Origin: an uncultured Aliiroseovarius sp.
GTDB lineage: Bacteria; Pseudomonadota; Alphaproteobacteria; Rhodobacterales; Rhodobacteraceae
Reading direction: 5' to 3'
DNA: 64,000 nucleotides
NCBI RefSeq assembly: GCF_947497285.1
Contig: NZ_CANMFT010000001.1
Coordinates: 248,001-312,000, forward strand
Of the stretch, positions 44,469 through 53,661 are shown piece by piece (position 1 is the first letter of the stretch; each line of letters opens with the position of its first letter). The notes beneath the pieces are model-generated. The model did not search any database. It had not been told where the DNA came from and was given only the letters and a program-made list of their open reading frames with translations. The position numbers and the translations under genes are program-made.

Positions 44469-44716
44469 TTCTGGTTCTTTTAAGGTTTGTGAAAGTTTCG
44501 CAGCAGTATTTTGGGGTTGCCAGATTTTCGTTCTCACTGCCGTGTTTCCGATTGCTGAACATAAGCGGGCAGCCGTATCAGACGCGGGGCAGTCCCCTCT
44601 TCAACAAGAAAATTCCCCTGCGCTAGCGCATTCCTCGCGAGGCAAGTTTCTCGCTGACAGCCACTTGGTGCCAGCTTTGGTCATGTTCATCGAAACACTC
44701 AAAATGAGGATCAAAA
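44469..44716. promoter_or_regulatory. Leader with nested palindromes before a small ORF
   Basis: It contains TGCGCTAGCGCA (44620-44631) and CCTCGCGAGG inside AATTCCCCTG...CATTCCTCGCGAGGCAA (44611-44645). A variant of the same layout occurs at 59271-59311 upstream of ardC, so it is probably an island-specific control element. No gene is supported here. Confidence 0.45.
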
Positions 44717-44914
44717 ATGGCTACTCAAACTCTGAAACTGAACGTCAAATCCGGCGAAAAAGACGGCAAGAACTTCTGGGACCGCTGCGGCGTCCTCTTC
44801 GTCAACACTGACGACAGTGGCAACATCACGTCGATCAACGTCAAACACAGCATGTTTCCCGACGTCGAAATGGTCGCCTTCCCGCGTCGCGATGAAGTTC
44901 CGGTCACCGAGTGA
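44717..44914 (+). CDS. Small protein of unknown function
   Basis: This 65-aa protein is preceded by ATGAGGATCAAAA and followed by a perfect 11-bp hairpin (44922-44946). It is polar with short beta-like segments (TLKLNVKSGEKDGKNFWDR; ITSINVKHSMFPDVEMVAF). Such short genes sit near ArdC and mobilisation genes in alphaproteobacterial elements. Function not known; the clean ribosome site and hairpin are the reason to call it. Confidence 0.65.
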   Translation: MATQTLKLNVKSGEKDGKNFWDRCGVLFVNTDDSGNITSINVKHSMFPDVEMVAFPRRDEVPVTE

Positions 44915-44921
44915 CCTGAGC

Positions 44922-44946
44922 GCCAGGGCGGGTTACCCGCCCTGGC
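44922..44946 (+). terminator. Hairpin after the 65-aa gene
   Basis: GCCAGGGCGGG-TTA-CCCGCCCTGGC, a perfect 11-bp stem 8 nt after the stop codon. The following bases (CATTATCG) have no T-run, so termination may be partial. Confidence 0.6.
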
Positions 44947-45153
44947 CATTATCGCTGAAAGCCATCTGGCCGGTCGTTTCGAGATGAAACTTACCAATTA
45001 CGCAGCATGGTAAACATGGCTGTAAAGTGCTTGAATGGATGTACTCCCTGGTCAAATTTTAGGGGAAACTGAACACCTAAAGTGTTGTGATTGTGGTGCA
45101 TTTACACTCCAAGCTATTTGCTTTGAATTTCACGCGGCGAAAAGGTCACCAGA

Positions 45154-46014
45154 ATGCCAAAATGGGAGCGTCAATACACAGCGATTGATCCAATGGATGA
45201 ATTGCTAAGATGTACATGTGGAAAGCCTGATTGTCCGACCGGGAACCTCCGCCCACTGCGGGAGCACATGGGCGCTCTCATCCAAGCGATTTTGTCTTGT
45301 GGCCATGTTGGACTTATCGATGGAGGCCAGGATCCATGGCCTGGAACTCTGTATTCGTTGCACATGGCTGTCAGTATCGAGGACGTTTTTGTCGATCCGG
45401 CATACATTGATGAAAGCAGTTCCGGACTATACTGTGATAGCGCTTGGGAGTTCGATGAGGAGCAGCGTGAGACTTCGTCAAAGTATGTCGCAGCGCTTGC
45501 CATCTTCAATTTTATTTGGATGGCATACGAAGAAGCGATCGGATACTGCCTTGGCGAAAACTTTTCAAAAGATAAGCCAGCCGTCCAATCACGAAAGTTC
45601 CTGAATGGCACGGAAGAGAAACATGAAACAAAAATCGCTTCTTTCAATGCGGTCTATAGAGCCACCGCAAGAATATGCGGCAAACGTAGTGGACTAAAAG
45701 ACGGTATTGACCTTATTCAGACTAAGTACAGGCTTGAAGGTGCGTCGGCAGCGGCAGAGTTGATGCGGCTGTTCCGAAATCATGTAGTGCATGGCGATGA
45801 TAGTACCCCCCTTTCTGGAGGCTCGACAACTGTTGCGCATTTCTATGCTTCAGCAACGCTGTTGTTGATGCTGATCCAGATCCTGATTTTGCATCGAGTC
45901 ACTAATCAATCGGCCAAGATCCCACTTTCACTAGTTTTAGATGACAAAGGGGAGCATTCTGCTGGGTTTGTACTTTTGAATCTCCATCGACCTGAGGATC
46001 GCTGGCTTACCTAG
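45154..46014 (+). CDS. Unknown protein with HEPN-like C-terminal motif
   Basis: This 286-aa protein has an N-terminal CTCGKPDCPTGN cysteine motif (about 20-31), a largely helical middle and LMRLFRNHVVHGDD (about 205-218), which fits the R-N-x-x-x-H signature of HEPN/Apea-like RNase domains. After it come hydrophobic helices (YASATLLLMLIQILILHRV). HEPN proteins in defence islands are often abortive-infection RNases. It ends convergent with the methyltransferase gene, with overlapping stop codons. Assignment to HEPN rests on one motif. Confidence 0.55.
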   Translation: MPKWERQYTAIDPMDELLRCTCGKPDCPTGNLRPLREHMGALIQAILSCGHVGLIDGGQDPWPGTLYSLHMAVSIEDVFVDPAYIDESSSGLYCDSAWEFDEEQRETSSKYVAALAIFNFIWMAYEEAIGYCLGENFSKDKPAVQSRKFLNGTEEKHETKIASFNAVYRATARICGKRSGLKDGIDLIQTKYRLEGASAAAELMRLFRNHVVHGDDSTPLSGGSTTVAHFYASATLLLMLIQILILHRVTNQSAKIPLSLVLDDKGEHSAGFVLLNLHRPEDRWLT

Positions 46015-48038
46015 CTGGGAATTCTCACGCCAGCTTTGAGGAGGGTCTGAGCAAACTCCCTAAAACTTGGTCCCTCATTGCTGAAATTGAGAGTATTCAA
46101 GTCTAGGACTTCCTGATCAAATGCTTTCTGCGCCGCTTGCCGAGGATCAGTCTCTTTCATGTAGCGGGATTTTAGATACAGAAGTCGGACGTCATTGTCT
46201 GCAGAATGGTCGATGATGGAAACGTCGAAGGTGTCGAACTCGACTTTCACCCGGGTCATCAAGCGAGGCAAGAAGGACGTCTCAAAATCGGCATAGGTTA
46301 GCGCAGTCAGCTTACGGCTGGTAATGTGAATTCTCAGCAAAGTTGTTTCGGACAGATCACCCGCTAGCCTTTCAGCGAGAGCGACGAACCCTCGAAGCCT
46401 GACGGACAGTTCTTGGAGCCTATTAGTGGGAAATTGATATCTGCCCTGTTCTAAATGACCGATTCCAGCAGCGGCTGCCGTTTCAGCATCTTCTAGGCGA
46501 AGGTCCTGGTTGCCGATCGAATAGAGGAGCGCTTGTCCAGATTCCTGCGCTCTTTTGTGGCTGCCAAAGAAAGCACGAATGTCGCGCCGTAGTTCAGGAG
46601 GAAATGAGCCATACGATCTTCTTTGTGAGAATGCATGCATTGCGAAGTGAAGGCTTAGATCTTCAGTTCTTGTGGCGACGATTCCTTCAAGTTCCTCGTG
46701 ACCTATTTCTGCAATTGCCTGACTTGCCGCATACTGAAGGCCTTGCTTTGATCGCGAAAGCTTCGTCACAAGGCTCTTGGGAAGTTCTGAGATATCGGGC
46801 TGACGGCCAAAGGCCCTGATCTCAGCAGCAAGGTCTAGGATGGTTGTTTTGTTGAGCTTGTCGTTGGGGTTTTTGGGGGTGCCTTTTTTCGGTGCACTTG
46901 GTTTTGGAACGGAGCGATACTCACGGCCTTTGAAGCCTATTTGACGCCTTAGTAAATATCTTTGCTCTTCCAACTCGTCCCGAAAGACCAAAAATATACC
47001 TTGGCCTACGGCCAAGGGTTCGACATTCAAAATGCTTACGATGAAGTCTCTGAGTTCTGCTTGGGTATAGTACTTTTGGAATGTCTGTCGGGACGTCAAG
47101 TATCCGTCGCGGTAAGGCCGCACGCCACTCAGGTCAGCCTTGCCGTACAACATGACGGATACGGCCAAGCAGAGCTCCGTTAGACTGAAGGCGCGCTTAA
47201 GTGCTTCTGCCCGCTCTTCAGGATCTTCGATTACGTTGAGCACAAATCCAAGATTAGTGATTTGGCTCTTTTTTAGAGTACTGGGATCTCGTCGATAGTG
47301 GGGATCCCAACCTTCGACGGTATAGCCATCAGACTGTAGGGCTCGGATGTCATCACCTTGACCGCATCCATAGTCCAAAACGGTTCTATCGCGACGGATC
47401 AGACCACTTGTAAACAGCAGGTACATTGGCGCTGAGAGCGCAGCTCGCGTGATCGCCGTTTTGTGGCGCTCAACAGTGTTTTTCTCTGGGCCATTCATTT
47501 CATCGGCTGATTTCTTGGAGGACTCTTCTGAGATCAAATCGCTCTGCACGATGTGAGGACCTTCGACGGTCAATCCGGCTTCAGCCAATGTCTTCATCCA
47601 AATCCGCCGCGTTCCCTTGTTTGCCATGTTCTTAAAGAGCCCCTTGCTCTCTAAGGACTGCGTCAGCTTTGCAAAGTCATCTCTTAGCGGATGATCCGGG
47701 GCTAGGAGTAGCTCCTTTCTGTGTAGAATGGGTGGGTTTGCGTCAGAATATTTTCTCAGTTTTGCTCCTTCTTCCGAGAGGTTGACGAGTAGGCTTGCCC
47801 GCAGCTCTGGAAAAGCCACGGCGCTAAAGTCTTGATAGTCCAAAAACGAGAAGGTCTGGTCGTTTTGCCCCGAGATCTTCAACACTGACCATTGGAAATC
47901 TTCCGGAACCCTTTGCAGTGCAAGGCTCAGCTTATCCTTTGCGCTCGTCTGAAGGTGATCGACCGCGCTACGGTGCACGTAGATCGCCTGGCCTACCTTT
48001 TTTCCAACCGCATTTTTGAGAGATTTATTGTTTTGCAA
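46011..48038 (-). CDS. DNA phosphorothioation-associated putative methyltransferase
   Basis: This 675-aa protein has a SAM-binding motif I VLDYGCGQGDD (220-230) inside a methyltransferase-like domain (about 190-350), flanked by an N-terminal domain (about 20-185) and a long C-terminal helical part. It matches the family known only as putative methyltransferases beside dnd/ssp genes. It starts with TTG, with GAGGGG 6 nt upstream, and follows the desulfurase gene on the same strand by 72 nt, so the two are probably co-transcribed. Its role in phosphorothioation is unknown. Confidence 0.78.
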   Translation of the reverse strand: MQNNKSLKNAVGKKVGQAIYVHRSAVDHLQTSAKDKLSLALQRVPEDFQWSVLKISGQNDQTFSFLDYQDFSAVAFPELRASLLVNLSEEGAKLRKYSDANPPILHRKELLLAPDHPLRDDFAKLTQSLESKGLFKNMANKGTRRIWMKTLAEAGLTVEGPHIVQSDLISEESSKKSADEMNGPEKNTVERHKTAITRAALSAPMYLLFTSGLIRRDRTVLDYGCGQGDDIRALQSDGYTVEGWDPHYRRDPSTLKKSQITNLGFVLNVIEDPEERAEALKRAFSLTELCLAVSVMLYGKADLSGVRPYRDGYLTSRQTFQKYYTQAELRDFIVSILNVEPLAVGQGIFLVFRDELEEQRYLLRRQIGFKGREYRSVPKPSAPKKGTPKNPNDKLNKTTILDLAAEIRAFGRQPDISELPKSLVTKLSRSKQGLQYAASQAIAEIGHEELEGIVATRTEDLSLHFAMHAFSQRRSYGSFPPELRRDIRAFFGSHKRAQESGQALLYSIGNQDLRLEDAETAAAAGIGHLEQGRYQFPTNRLQELSVRLRGFVALAERLAGDLSETTLLRIHITSRKLTALTYADFETSFLPRLMTRVKVEFDTFDVSIIDHSADNDVRLLYLKSRYMKETDPRQAAQKAFDQEVLDLNTLNFSNEGPSFREFAQTLLKAGVRIPS

Positions 48039-48110
48039 GTTTCACCCCTCGGGTTTGGATCTTTCTAAAGGCTCTTTTGAAACATCCTACCTGACCGAGG
48101 AGCGATCGAT

Positions 48111-49253
48111 CTAGAGTACTGCTATAATGGCCTCGGCGGCTTCTAGAACTTCATCCGATGTATTGGTGTGCCCAAAACTAAAGCGTATGGAGGCTTGCGC
48201 TTCATCCGATGTGAGCCCGATTGCACGGAGGACGTAGCTTGGTTCCGAAATTCCCGAAGAGCAGGCCGAACCTGTAGAAGCTGACACGATCGGTTGTAAT
48301 CGTTGGAGCATTTCTCCCGCATCGCGTCCTTCGAACCTTAGATTCGCATTGCCAGGATGGCGGGAGCAGAGCTTATCTCCATTCAATCCAATATGGTCGC
48401 GGTTCGATTGCAGTTTGTCTACGAAAAGATCTCGTAGACCTGCGACCCGCGCTCTCAAAGCAGATCCGGCTTCAGAGGAATGGAACTCCGCCGCTGAGCC
48501 AAGACCAACACACAAGGGAAGGGGCAGTGTGCCGGACCGAAGCCCACCCTCTTGCCCACCGCCGTGAAACAGAGGTTCAATCCGGTCCTTCAGCTCTCGG
48601 CTCACATAGAGCGCCCCAACACCCATTGGCCCACCAAATTTATGCCCCGACAGACTAACCATGTCAGCCATATCTGCATATTCTTGGAGGTTGACTGCGC
48701 TTGGTGCCTGCGCGAAGTCGGAGTGGAGGATTGCTCCCATATCACGGCAAAGTGCTGATATTGAAGCAAGATCTTGGATGGTCCCGATCTCATTGTTGAC
48801 CAATGCCACGCTTACCAAAAGAACATCTTCACTTAGCATGTCTCGCAGTTTGTCGAGGTCGATGTGGCCTTTCCCGTTGACCGGAATCTCTCGAACCGCA
48901 CATCCTTTTGTCTGAGCTGCATAGGCGGCACTTTCCAATATGCACTTATGCTCTGTCGCTGAAACAAGGATTGTCGTGCGCTGACTTTGCCGTTGCTCCG
49001 GAGTGCTCAGACCCTTGATGGCAAGATTGTTCGCCTCTGTAGCGCCGGACGTAAAAATTATCTCATCCGCATCGACTCCAAGGAGGTTGGCCACTTTGGC
49101 CCTCGAAGTCTCGGTAGCCTTATTCGCGGACCACCCTGTTGAATGTTCGGAGGAGTGCGGGTTGCCATGGAACTCAGTCCAAAACGGCTGCATTGCGGCC
49201 CGAACTGTTGGCAGCATCGGAGTGCTTGCTTGATGATCAAGGTATATGGTCAA
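48111..49253 (-). CDS. sspA: Cysteine desulfurase of the phosphorothioation system (SspA/DndA)
   Basis: This 380-aa class V PLP enzyme has EHKCILES (His102), SLSGHKFGGPMG (Schiff-base K205) and the sulfur-carrying cysteine in STGSACSSGIS (C331). It mobilises sulfur from cysteine for DNA backbone modification. It begins with TTG (AGGGAA upstream), which agrees with the family N-terminus IYLDHQASTP. Divergent from sspB, and followed by the putative methyltransferase gene. A housekeeping IscS is less likely because of the neighbours and the absence of isc genes. Confidence 0.85.
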   Translation of the reverse strand: MTIYLDHQASTPMLPTVRAAMQPFWTEFHGNPHSSEHSTGWSANKATETSRAKVANLLGVDADEIIFTSGATEANNLAIKGLSTPEQRQSQRTTILVSATEHKCILESAAYAAQTKGCAVREIPVNGKGHIDLDKLRDMLSEDVLLVSVALVNNEIGTIQDLASISALCRDMGAILHSDFAQAPSAVNLQEYADMADMVSLSGHKFGGPMGVGALYVSRELKDRIEPLFHGGGQEGGLRSGTLPLPLCVGLGSAAEFHSSEAGSALRARVAGLRDLFVDKLQSNRDHIGLNGDKLCSRHPGNANLRFEGRDAGEMLQRLQPIVSASTGSACSSGISEPSYVLRAIGLTSDEAQASIRFSFGHTNTSDEVLEAAEAIIAVL

Positions 49254-49324
49254 AGGGTTTCCCTGCCAAATCGAAGGTTATCTGTAGACCAAGTTTGATC
49301 CTGGGGTCAAGCACCAGGTCGTCG

Positions 49325-49354
49325 TTGACCATCCCCTCGGAAGATCGCTATAAC
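49325..49354 (+). promoter_or_regulatory. Promoter of the ssp plus-strand operon
   Basis: TTGACC (49325-49330), 18-nt spacer, TATAAC (49349-49354), ending about 25 nt before the sspB ATG. It lies in the 126-nt divergent gap with sspA. Confidence 0.5.
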
Positions 49355-49379
49355 AACCACTAAGCGGGGTAGCAGATTT

Positions 49380-50321
49380 ATGAAAAAGCAAACAACATTT
49401 ACACAGGATTACAAGCCGCAGTTCTCCGGCCACGAGACCTTTCCGTTGCGCTACGGATGGTTGGAAAAGGCTTTCGAAGCTGTTGATGCTAGTGGCCTGA
49501 ATAACAACAAGATATTTTCAGAGAGCGAGGCGATTGCGCATTTCGGCGTGGGCAAGAACATGGTGGCGGCAATTCGATTTTGGGCACAGGTCGCAGGTAT
49601 TCTCACAACGGATGGGAAGGATGTAAGAACGACCGAATTTGGTCAGCAGTTACTTGGCCCCAATGGGTGCGATCCATACCTTGAAAGCGCTTCGTCTCTT
49701 TGGAAAATCCACTGGGATATTGCCTCCAATCCTAAGCATACAGCCACCTACTGGTTGTTCAATATTTTCAATGAACCCAACTTTGATCGCGATACTGTTC
49801 TGCGAAGACTGATGGAATTTATTGGTCAGCGTGGTTGGAAATTGCCAACAGAGAAAACGTTAACAAGCGATATAAGCGTCTTATTGGCTAACTACGTGCC
49901 TAGTGTCCCAAAGCGGGGCCCTAGCGAAGAGGCGTTCAATTCTCCGCTGACCGAGCTGGGATTAATACGGCGGCGCTCAAATGGAAAATTCAGTATGAAC
50001 TTAGGGCGAAAGCCAGGCCTGTCTAACGGCGTGTTTCTCTATGCGGTGTGCGATTTTTGGGAGCGAACTTCTTCTGCTAACACGCTTGGCGTCCAATCAA
50101 TGCTACTAGAGCCCGGGTCTCCTGGAAGGGTTTTCGTACTTGAAGAGTGGGAACTGATTGATCGGTTGGCCGATGTCGCCGACATGTCCGACGGTTTGAT
50201 TTCTTGGTCTGAGACGGCTGGATTGAAACAACTTCTTAGACAAGAGGAGTTTCCCCAAGGTTTTGCAGAAAACCTGTGGTCCTCCGACATTTCTGCGTTG
50301 AGAGGTTCATATGCCGCTTAA
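49380..50321 (+). CDS. sspB: DUF4007-family protein, SspB-like
   Basis: This 313-aa protein begins with the DUF4007 hallmark FSGHETFPLRYGWLEKAF (about 15-32), followed by HFGVGKNMVAAIRFW, a helix-turn-helix-like segment. DUF4007 proteins in phosphorothioation loci correspond to SspB, described as the DNA-nicking partner in single-strand phosphorothioation. First gene of the plus-strand operon; its 3' end overlaps the next gene. Assignment is by family and by the sspBCD gene order. Confidence 0.8.
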   Translation: MKKQTTFTQDYKPQFSGHETFPLRYGWLEKAFEAVDASGLNNNKIFSESEAIAHFGVGKNMVAAIRFWAQVAGILTTDGKDVRTTEFGQQLLGPNGCDPYLESASSLWKIHWDIASNPKHTATYWLFNIFNEPNFDRDTVLRRLMEFIGQRGWKLPTEKTLTSDISVLLANYVPSVPKRGPSEEAFNSPLTELGLIRRRSNGKFSMNLGRKPGLSNGVFLYAVCDFWERTSSANTLGVQSMLLEPGSPGRVFVLEEWELIDRLADVADMSDGLISWSETAGLKQLLRQEEFPQGFAENLWSSDISALRGSYAA

Positions 50322-53300
50322 CGAAATTGTCTCGGTGAATGGTCGCTTTCTGCGATCTGTTCGAATTGATCAAGATGACCGTAATGAAGCCCTAGAGGGG
50401 TTTGTTTTTTCATCATCAGTAAGGGAGACCCTTAGTAATTTCTCACGCCAACAATTTGAGAGCGGGCAAGGCGCCTTCACTTGGACTGGCCCGTACGGAA
50501 GCGGGAAGTCGAGCCTCGCACTCGCCCTCTCCGCGTTGTTGAGTGGTAGTAAGCAAGAACGCGCAACGGCTGCGAGCAGGACTGATCCGGAGTTTGCAAA
50601 GGAACTATGGAAGTTACTCCCTCCGAAGCGAGATGGCTGGAAATGTGTGTCGGTCGTTGGGCGCAGCATGGAACCCTTCCAGCTGATCGGTGATTGTATC
50701 AAGGATGCAGGATTGGCGGCACGCCAAAGGAAGTTTGATACGCCTGAAAAAGTAATTGAGTACTTGCAGTTTTTGGCCGCCGACGACCGTGAGCATTCTG
50801 GAGGTTTAGTCCTCTTTTTGGATGAAATGGGGAAGCTACTTGAGCACGCGGCATCCTCAACAGGAGATGCATATTTCTTCCAGCTGCTTGGTGAAGCGGC
50901 GTCGAGAAGCGGTGGCCGCCTTATCGTTGTGGGTATCCTTCATCAATCCTTCCAAGAATATGCGAGCCGCTTGGCACGCGACATCAAAGATGAGTGGGGA
51001 AAGATCCAGGGTCGCTTCATCGACATTCCCGTCAATGTATCTGGCGATGAGCAGATTGAATTGGTGAGCAAGGCGATTATCGCTTCAGAGCAGCCGGATA
51101 GCGCTAGACGGAACGCAGAGGCAGCCACGGAACTACTTGCCGATGTTCGACGTGGCGCGTCCGTAGTTTCGAAAGAGTTGCTTACTAGCGCTTGGCCACT
51201 CAACCCGCTTGTTACACTGGTGCTAGGGCCTGCATCGCGTCGGAGCTATGGGCAAAACCAGCGTAGCATCTTCAGTTTCCTGGGCTCTTCCGAGCTGTTC
51301 GGCTTTCAGGACTACCTTGAGAAGGCGAGCAAAGAAGATCCGAAGGACTACGGATTGGCTGATTTTTGGGATTATCTAGATTTCAATCTGCAAGCTGCAA
51401 TCGCCGTGTCTTTGGACAGCCATCACTTTGCAAATGCAAGGGATGCAATTGCGCGGTGGGAAGCGAAAGATGGCGGTGAGATCGGTGTGCAGCTGCTAAA
51501 GTCGCTGGCCATTTTGGAACTGACACAAAAGCAGACCGGAGTAGGTGCGACGCTGGGCGCACTTAGCCTGGCAATAAATCAAACAAGTGCTGCGGTAGAG
51601 GGGCTCTTGTCAGAACTTGAGGCGGCGTCGATTGTTGTTTTTCGAAAGTTCAGGGGCACTTACTCTCTCTTTGACGGGAGCGACTTTGACATTGAAGTGG
51701 CGTTGGATGAGGCATTGAGAGAAAGATCAGACTTCGATCTCAGCTCAATCTCAAACGCTTTATCTTCACCCAATATCGTCGCAAAGCGGCACTACCGTGA
51801 AACTGGTGCTCTGCGCTGGTGCGAACTCAAGGTACTGCTCGAAAGCCAAGTCGAGAACTATGTTACTAGCTTTACACCTACAAATGGATGCTTTGGCGCA
51901 TTCATCATTTCACTGGACGATGCGACGCCAAGCATTGTTGAGGATTTTGGTGAGTATGGGTGGGGGGCCGACTTTGCGGTTGTGAGGTCTGAAAAATCGA
52001 AGAACCTTGTGGCGCTCGCACGAGAGCACTCCGCTTTGAAGGATATCTTGGCATCGAACCCCGAGATTCATCGAGACAAAATCGCGCGCAGAGAGCTTAC
52101 CGATCGTATCGAGGCGATTGGGGGTAGGATTGAGCATGAAGTCTGGCAATTGATCGCAAGCGCAGAATGGGAAACTGGAATTGATGATCTCCCGATTTCC
52201 GCGCGCCGGAACCTCACAGTTTTAGCCTCAGAAATGGCAGACCGTCGGTTTTCGCAGTCGCCCAAACTAAACAACGAACTGCTGAACCGAACCAAGCCCT
52301 CGGCATCGGCCAATTCAGCGCTCAAGCTGTTACTGCATGCTGCCGTCCTTAAAGAAGGTATTCCGGGGCTTGGGTTTAAGAAGTTCCCAGCGGAAAAAGC
52401 TCTGTTCGTATCGCTCGTCGAGGCCAACGAGCTATACGTGCAGGAGGGCGACAGTTGGCAGTTTGTGCCGCCTTCAGGAGAGGACCCCGCAAATCTGTTG
52501 CCTATTTGGAAAGCAACGAAAGACTTCTTGAAGAAGCGGGGTAACCGCAACGTACAACTTACCGATGTTTATGACCTATGGCGGGCACCTCCCTTTGGGT
52601 TGAAGGACGGTTTGATGCCATTCCTTGCTGTGCTGTTCATGCTAGCTGAACGCCGGAACCTGTCACACTATCGGGAAGGTATTTTTTTATCGACTATTTC
52701 GGATGTCGACGTGGACTATGTTCTGAGAGCGCCGCAAATGGTCCAGTTGCGCTGGATCGAAATGAACCGAACGACCAAGAGGCTGCTTACTGAGCTGGCA
52801 AACGCGGTCGGTGAAGTTGTGGACAAACCAATCTCAACTCTAAGTCCGCTAGAAGTTGGACGCGCGCTCATCGCAGCTTACGAAACTTCAGCACCTTGGG
52901 TTCAACGAACCGCACGCCTTCCTGAGCACGCAAAAAAAGTCAGAGCGCTCTTCAAGCGTTCTAATGACCCACAAAAGTTCGCATTTGATGACATTCCTGG
53001 GCTTTACGGACAGGACATCGACATTCTCACAGATCAAGGAATCTCTGAGATCGCTCAAAACATCAAAGAAGGGCTCATCGAAATCCGCGCAGCTTACCCT
53101 GCGATGCTCACAAGAATGCGCGAACACATTCTGAACGAGTTACAAGTTCACGGGCGCACTGAGAAAGCGTACCGAGAACTGAATGAGCGCGCGAAGAATA
53201 TCCGAGATGTTGCAGGTGACTTGCGGCTTCGATCTTTCATCACCCAGCTCACAAGCTTCGGAGATGACCTACAGTCGATGGAGGCACTCGCGGGGTTGGG

Positions 53301-53661
53301 CATCAACAAGCCTGCTAAAGCTTGGATCGATAGCGACATTGACCGGGCAATTGTTCAACTCACCTTGCTTGCGCAACAGTTCAACCAGCACGAGTCTGTC
53401 GCGCGCGTGGCCGGGCGGAAGGACAAGCGCTCCGCAATGGCCTTGATTGTCAGCGTTGATGATCGGCCCACGCCTGTGATGGAGGAATTTGATGTCTTGG
53501 ACTCCGACGATGAGCAGGTGAACAACCTGAGTAGAAAGATTGAAGAAGTGTTGCAGGAAGCTGCGGAAGGCACCGGTAGAAACGTAATCCTAGCTGCATT
53601 GGCAAAAGTCGGGGCTGCGAGGATCAAACAATCGAACGCAAGTGAGGAAGTAGATGGTTGA
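50311..53661 (+). CDS. sspC: Large P-loop ATPase, SspC-like
   Basis: This 1116-aa protein has Walker A TGPYGSGKSS (59-68) and Walker B LVLFLDE (166-172) near the N-terminus, then a long helical region with winged-helix-like stretches and a charged C-terminus. This size and layout fit SspC, the ATPase of SspABCD. It overlaps sspB by 11 nt and sspD by 8 nt, which implies coupled translation. Beyond the ATPase domain I cannot name domains with confidence. Confidence 0.78.
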   Translation: MPLNEIVSVNGRFLRSVRIDQDDRNEALEGFVFSSSVRETLSNFSRQQFESGQGAFTWTGPYGSGKSSLALALSALLSGSKQERATAASRTDPEFAKELWKLLPPKRDGWKCVSVVGRSMEPFQLIGDCIKDAGLAARQRKFDTPEKVIEYLQFLAADDREHSGGLVLFLDEMGKLLEHAASSTGDAYFFQLLGEAASRSGGRLIVVGILHQSFQEYASRLARDIKDEWGKIQGRFIDIPVNVSGDEQIELVSKAIIASEQPDSARRNAEAATELLADVRRGASVVSKELLTSAWPLNPLVTLVLGPASRRSYGQNQRSIFSFLGSSELFGFQDYLEKASKEDPKDYGLADFWDYLDFNLQAAIAVSLDSHHFANARDAIARWEAKDGGEIGVQLLKSLAILELTQKQTGVGATLGALSLAINQTSAAVEGLLSELEAASIVVFRKFRGTYSLFDGSDFDIEVALDEALRERSDFDLSSISNALSSPNIVAKRHYRETGALRWCELKVLLESQVENYVTSFTPTNGCFGAFIISLDDATPSIVEDFGEYGWGADFAVVRSEKSKNLVALAREHSALKDILASNPEIHRDKIARRELTDRIEAIGGRIEHEVWQLIASAEWETGIDDLPISARRNLTVLASEMADRRFSQSPKLNNELLNRTKPSASANSALKLLLHAAVLKEGIPGLGFKKFPAEKALFVSLVEANELYVQEGDSWQFVPPSGEDPANLLPIWKATKDFLKKRGNRNVQLTDVYDLWRAPPFGLKDGLMPFLAVLFMLAERRNLSHYREGIFLSTISDVDVDYVLRAPQMVQLRWIEMNRTTKRLLTELANAVGEVVDKPISTLSPLEVGRALIAAYETSAPWVQRTARLPEHAKKVRALFKRSNDPQKFAFDDIPGLYGQDIDILTDQGISEIAQNIKEGLIEIRAAYPAMLTRMREHILNELQVHGRTEKAYRELNERAKNIRDVAGDLRLRSFITQLTSFGDDLQSMEALAGLGINKPAKAWIDSDIDRAIVQLTLLAQQFNQHESVARVAGRKDKRSAMALIVSVDDRPTPVMEEFDVLDSDDEQVNNLSRKIEEVLQEAAEGTGRNVILAALAKVGAARIKQSNASEEVDG

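Noticed and set aside
44413-44811. 132-codon ORF overlapping two supported genes
   Set aside because: It overlaps the end of the coiled-coil gene and the start of the 65-aa gene, both with better starts, and crosses the palindromic leader.
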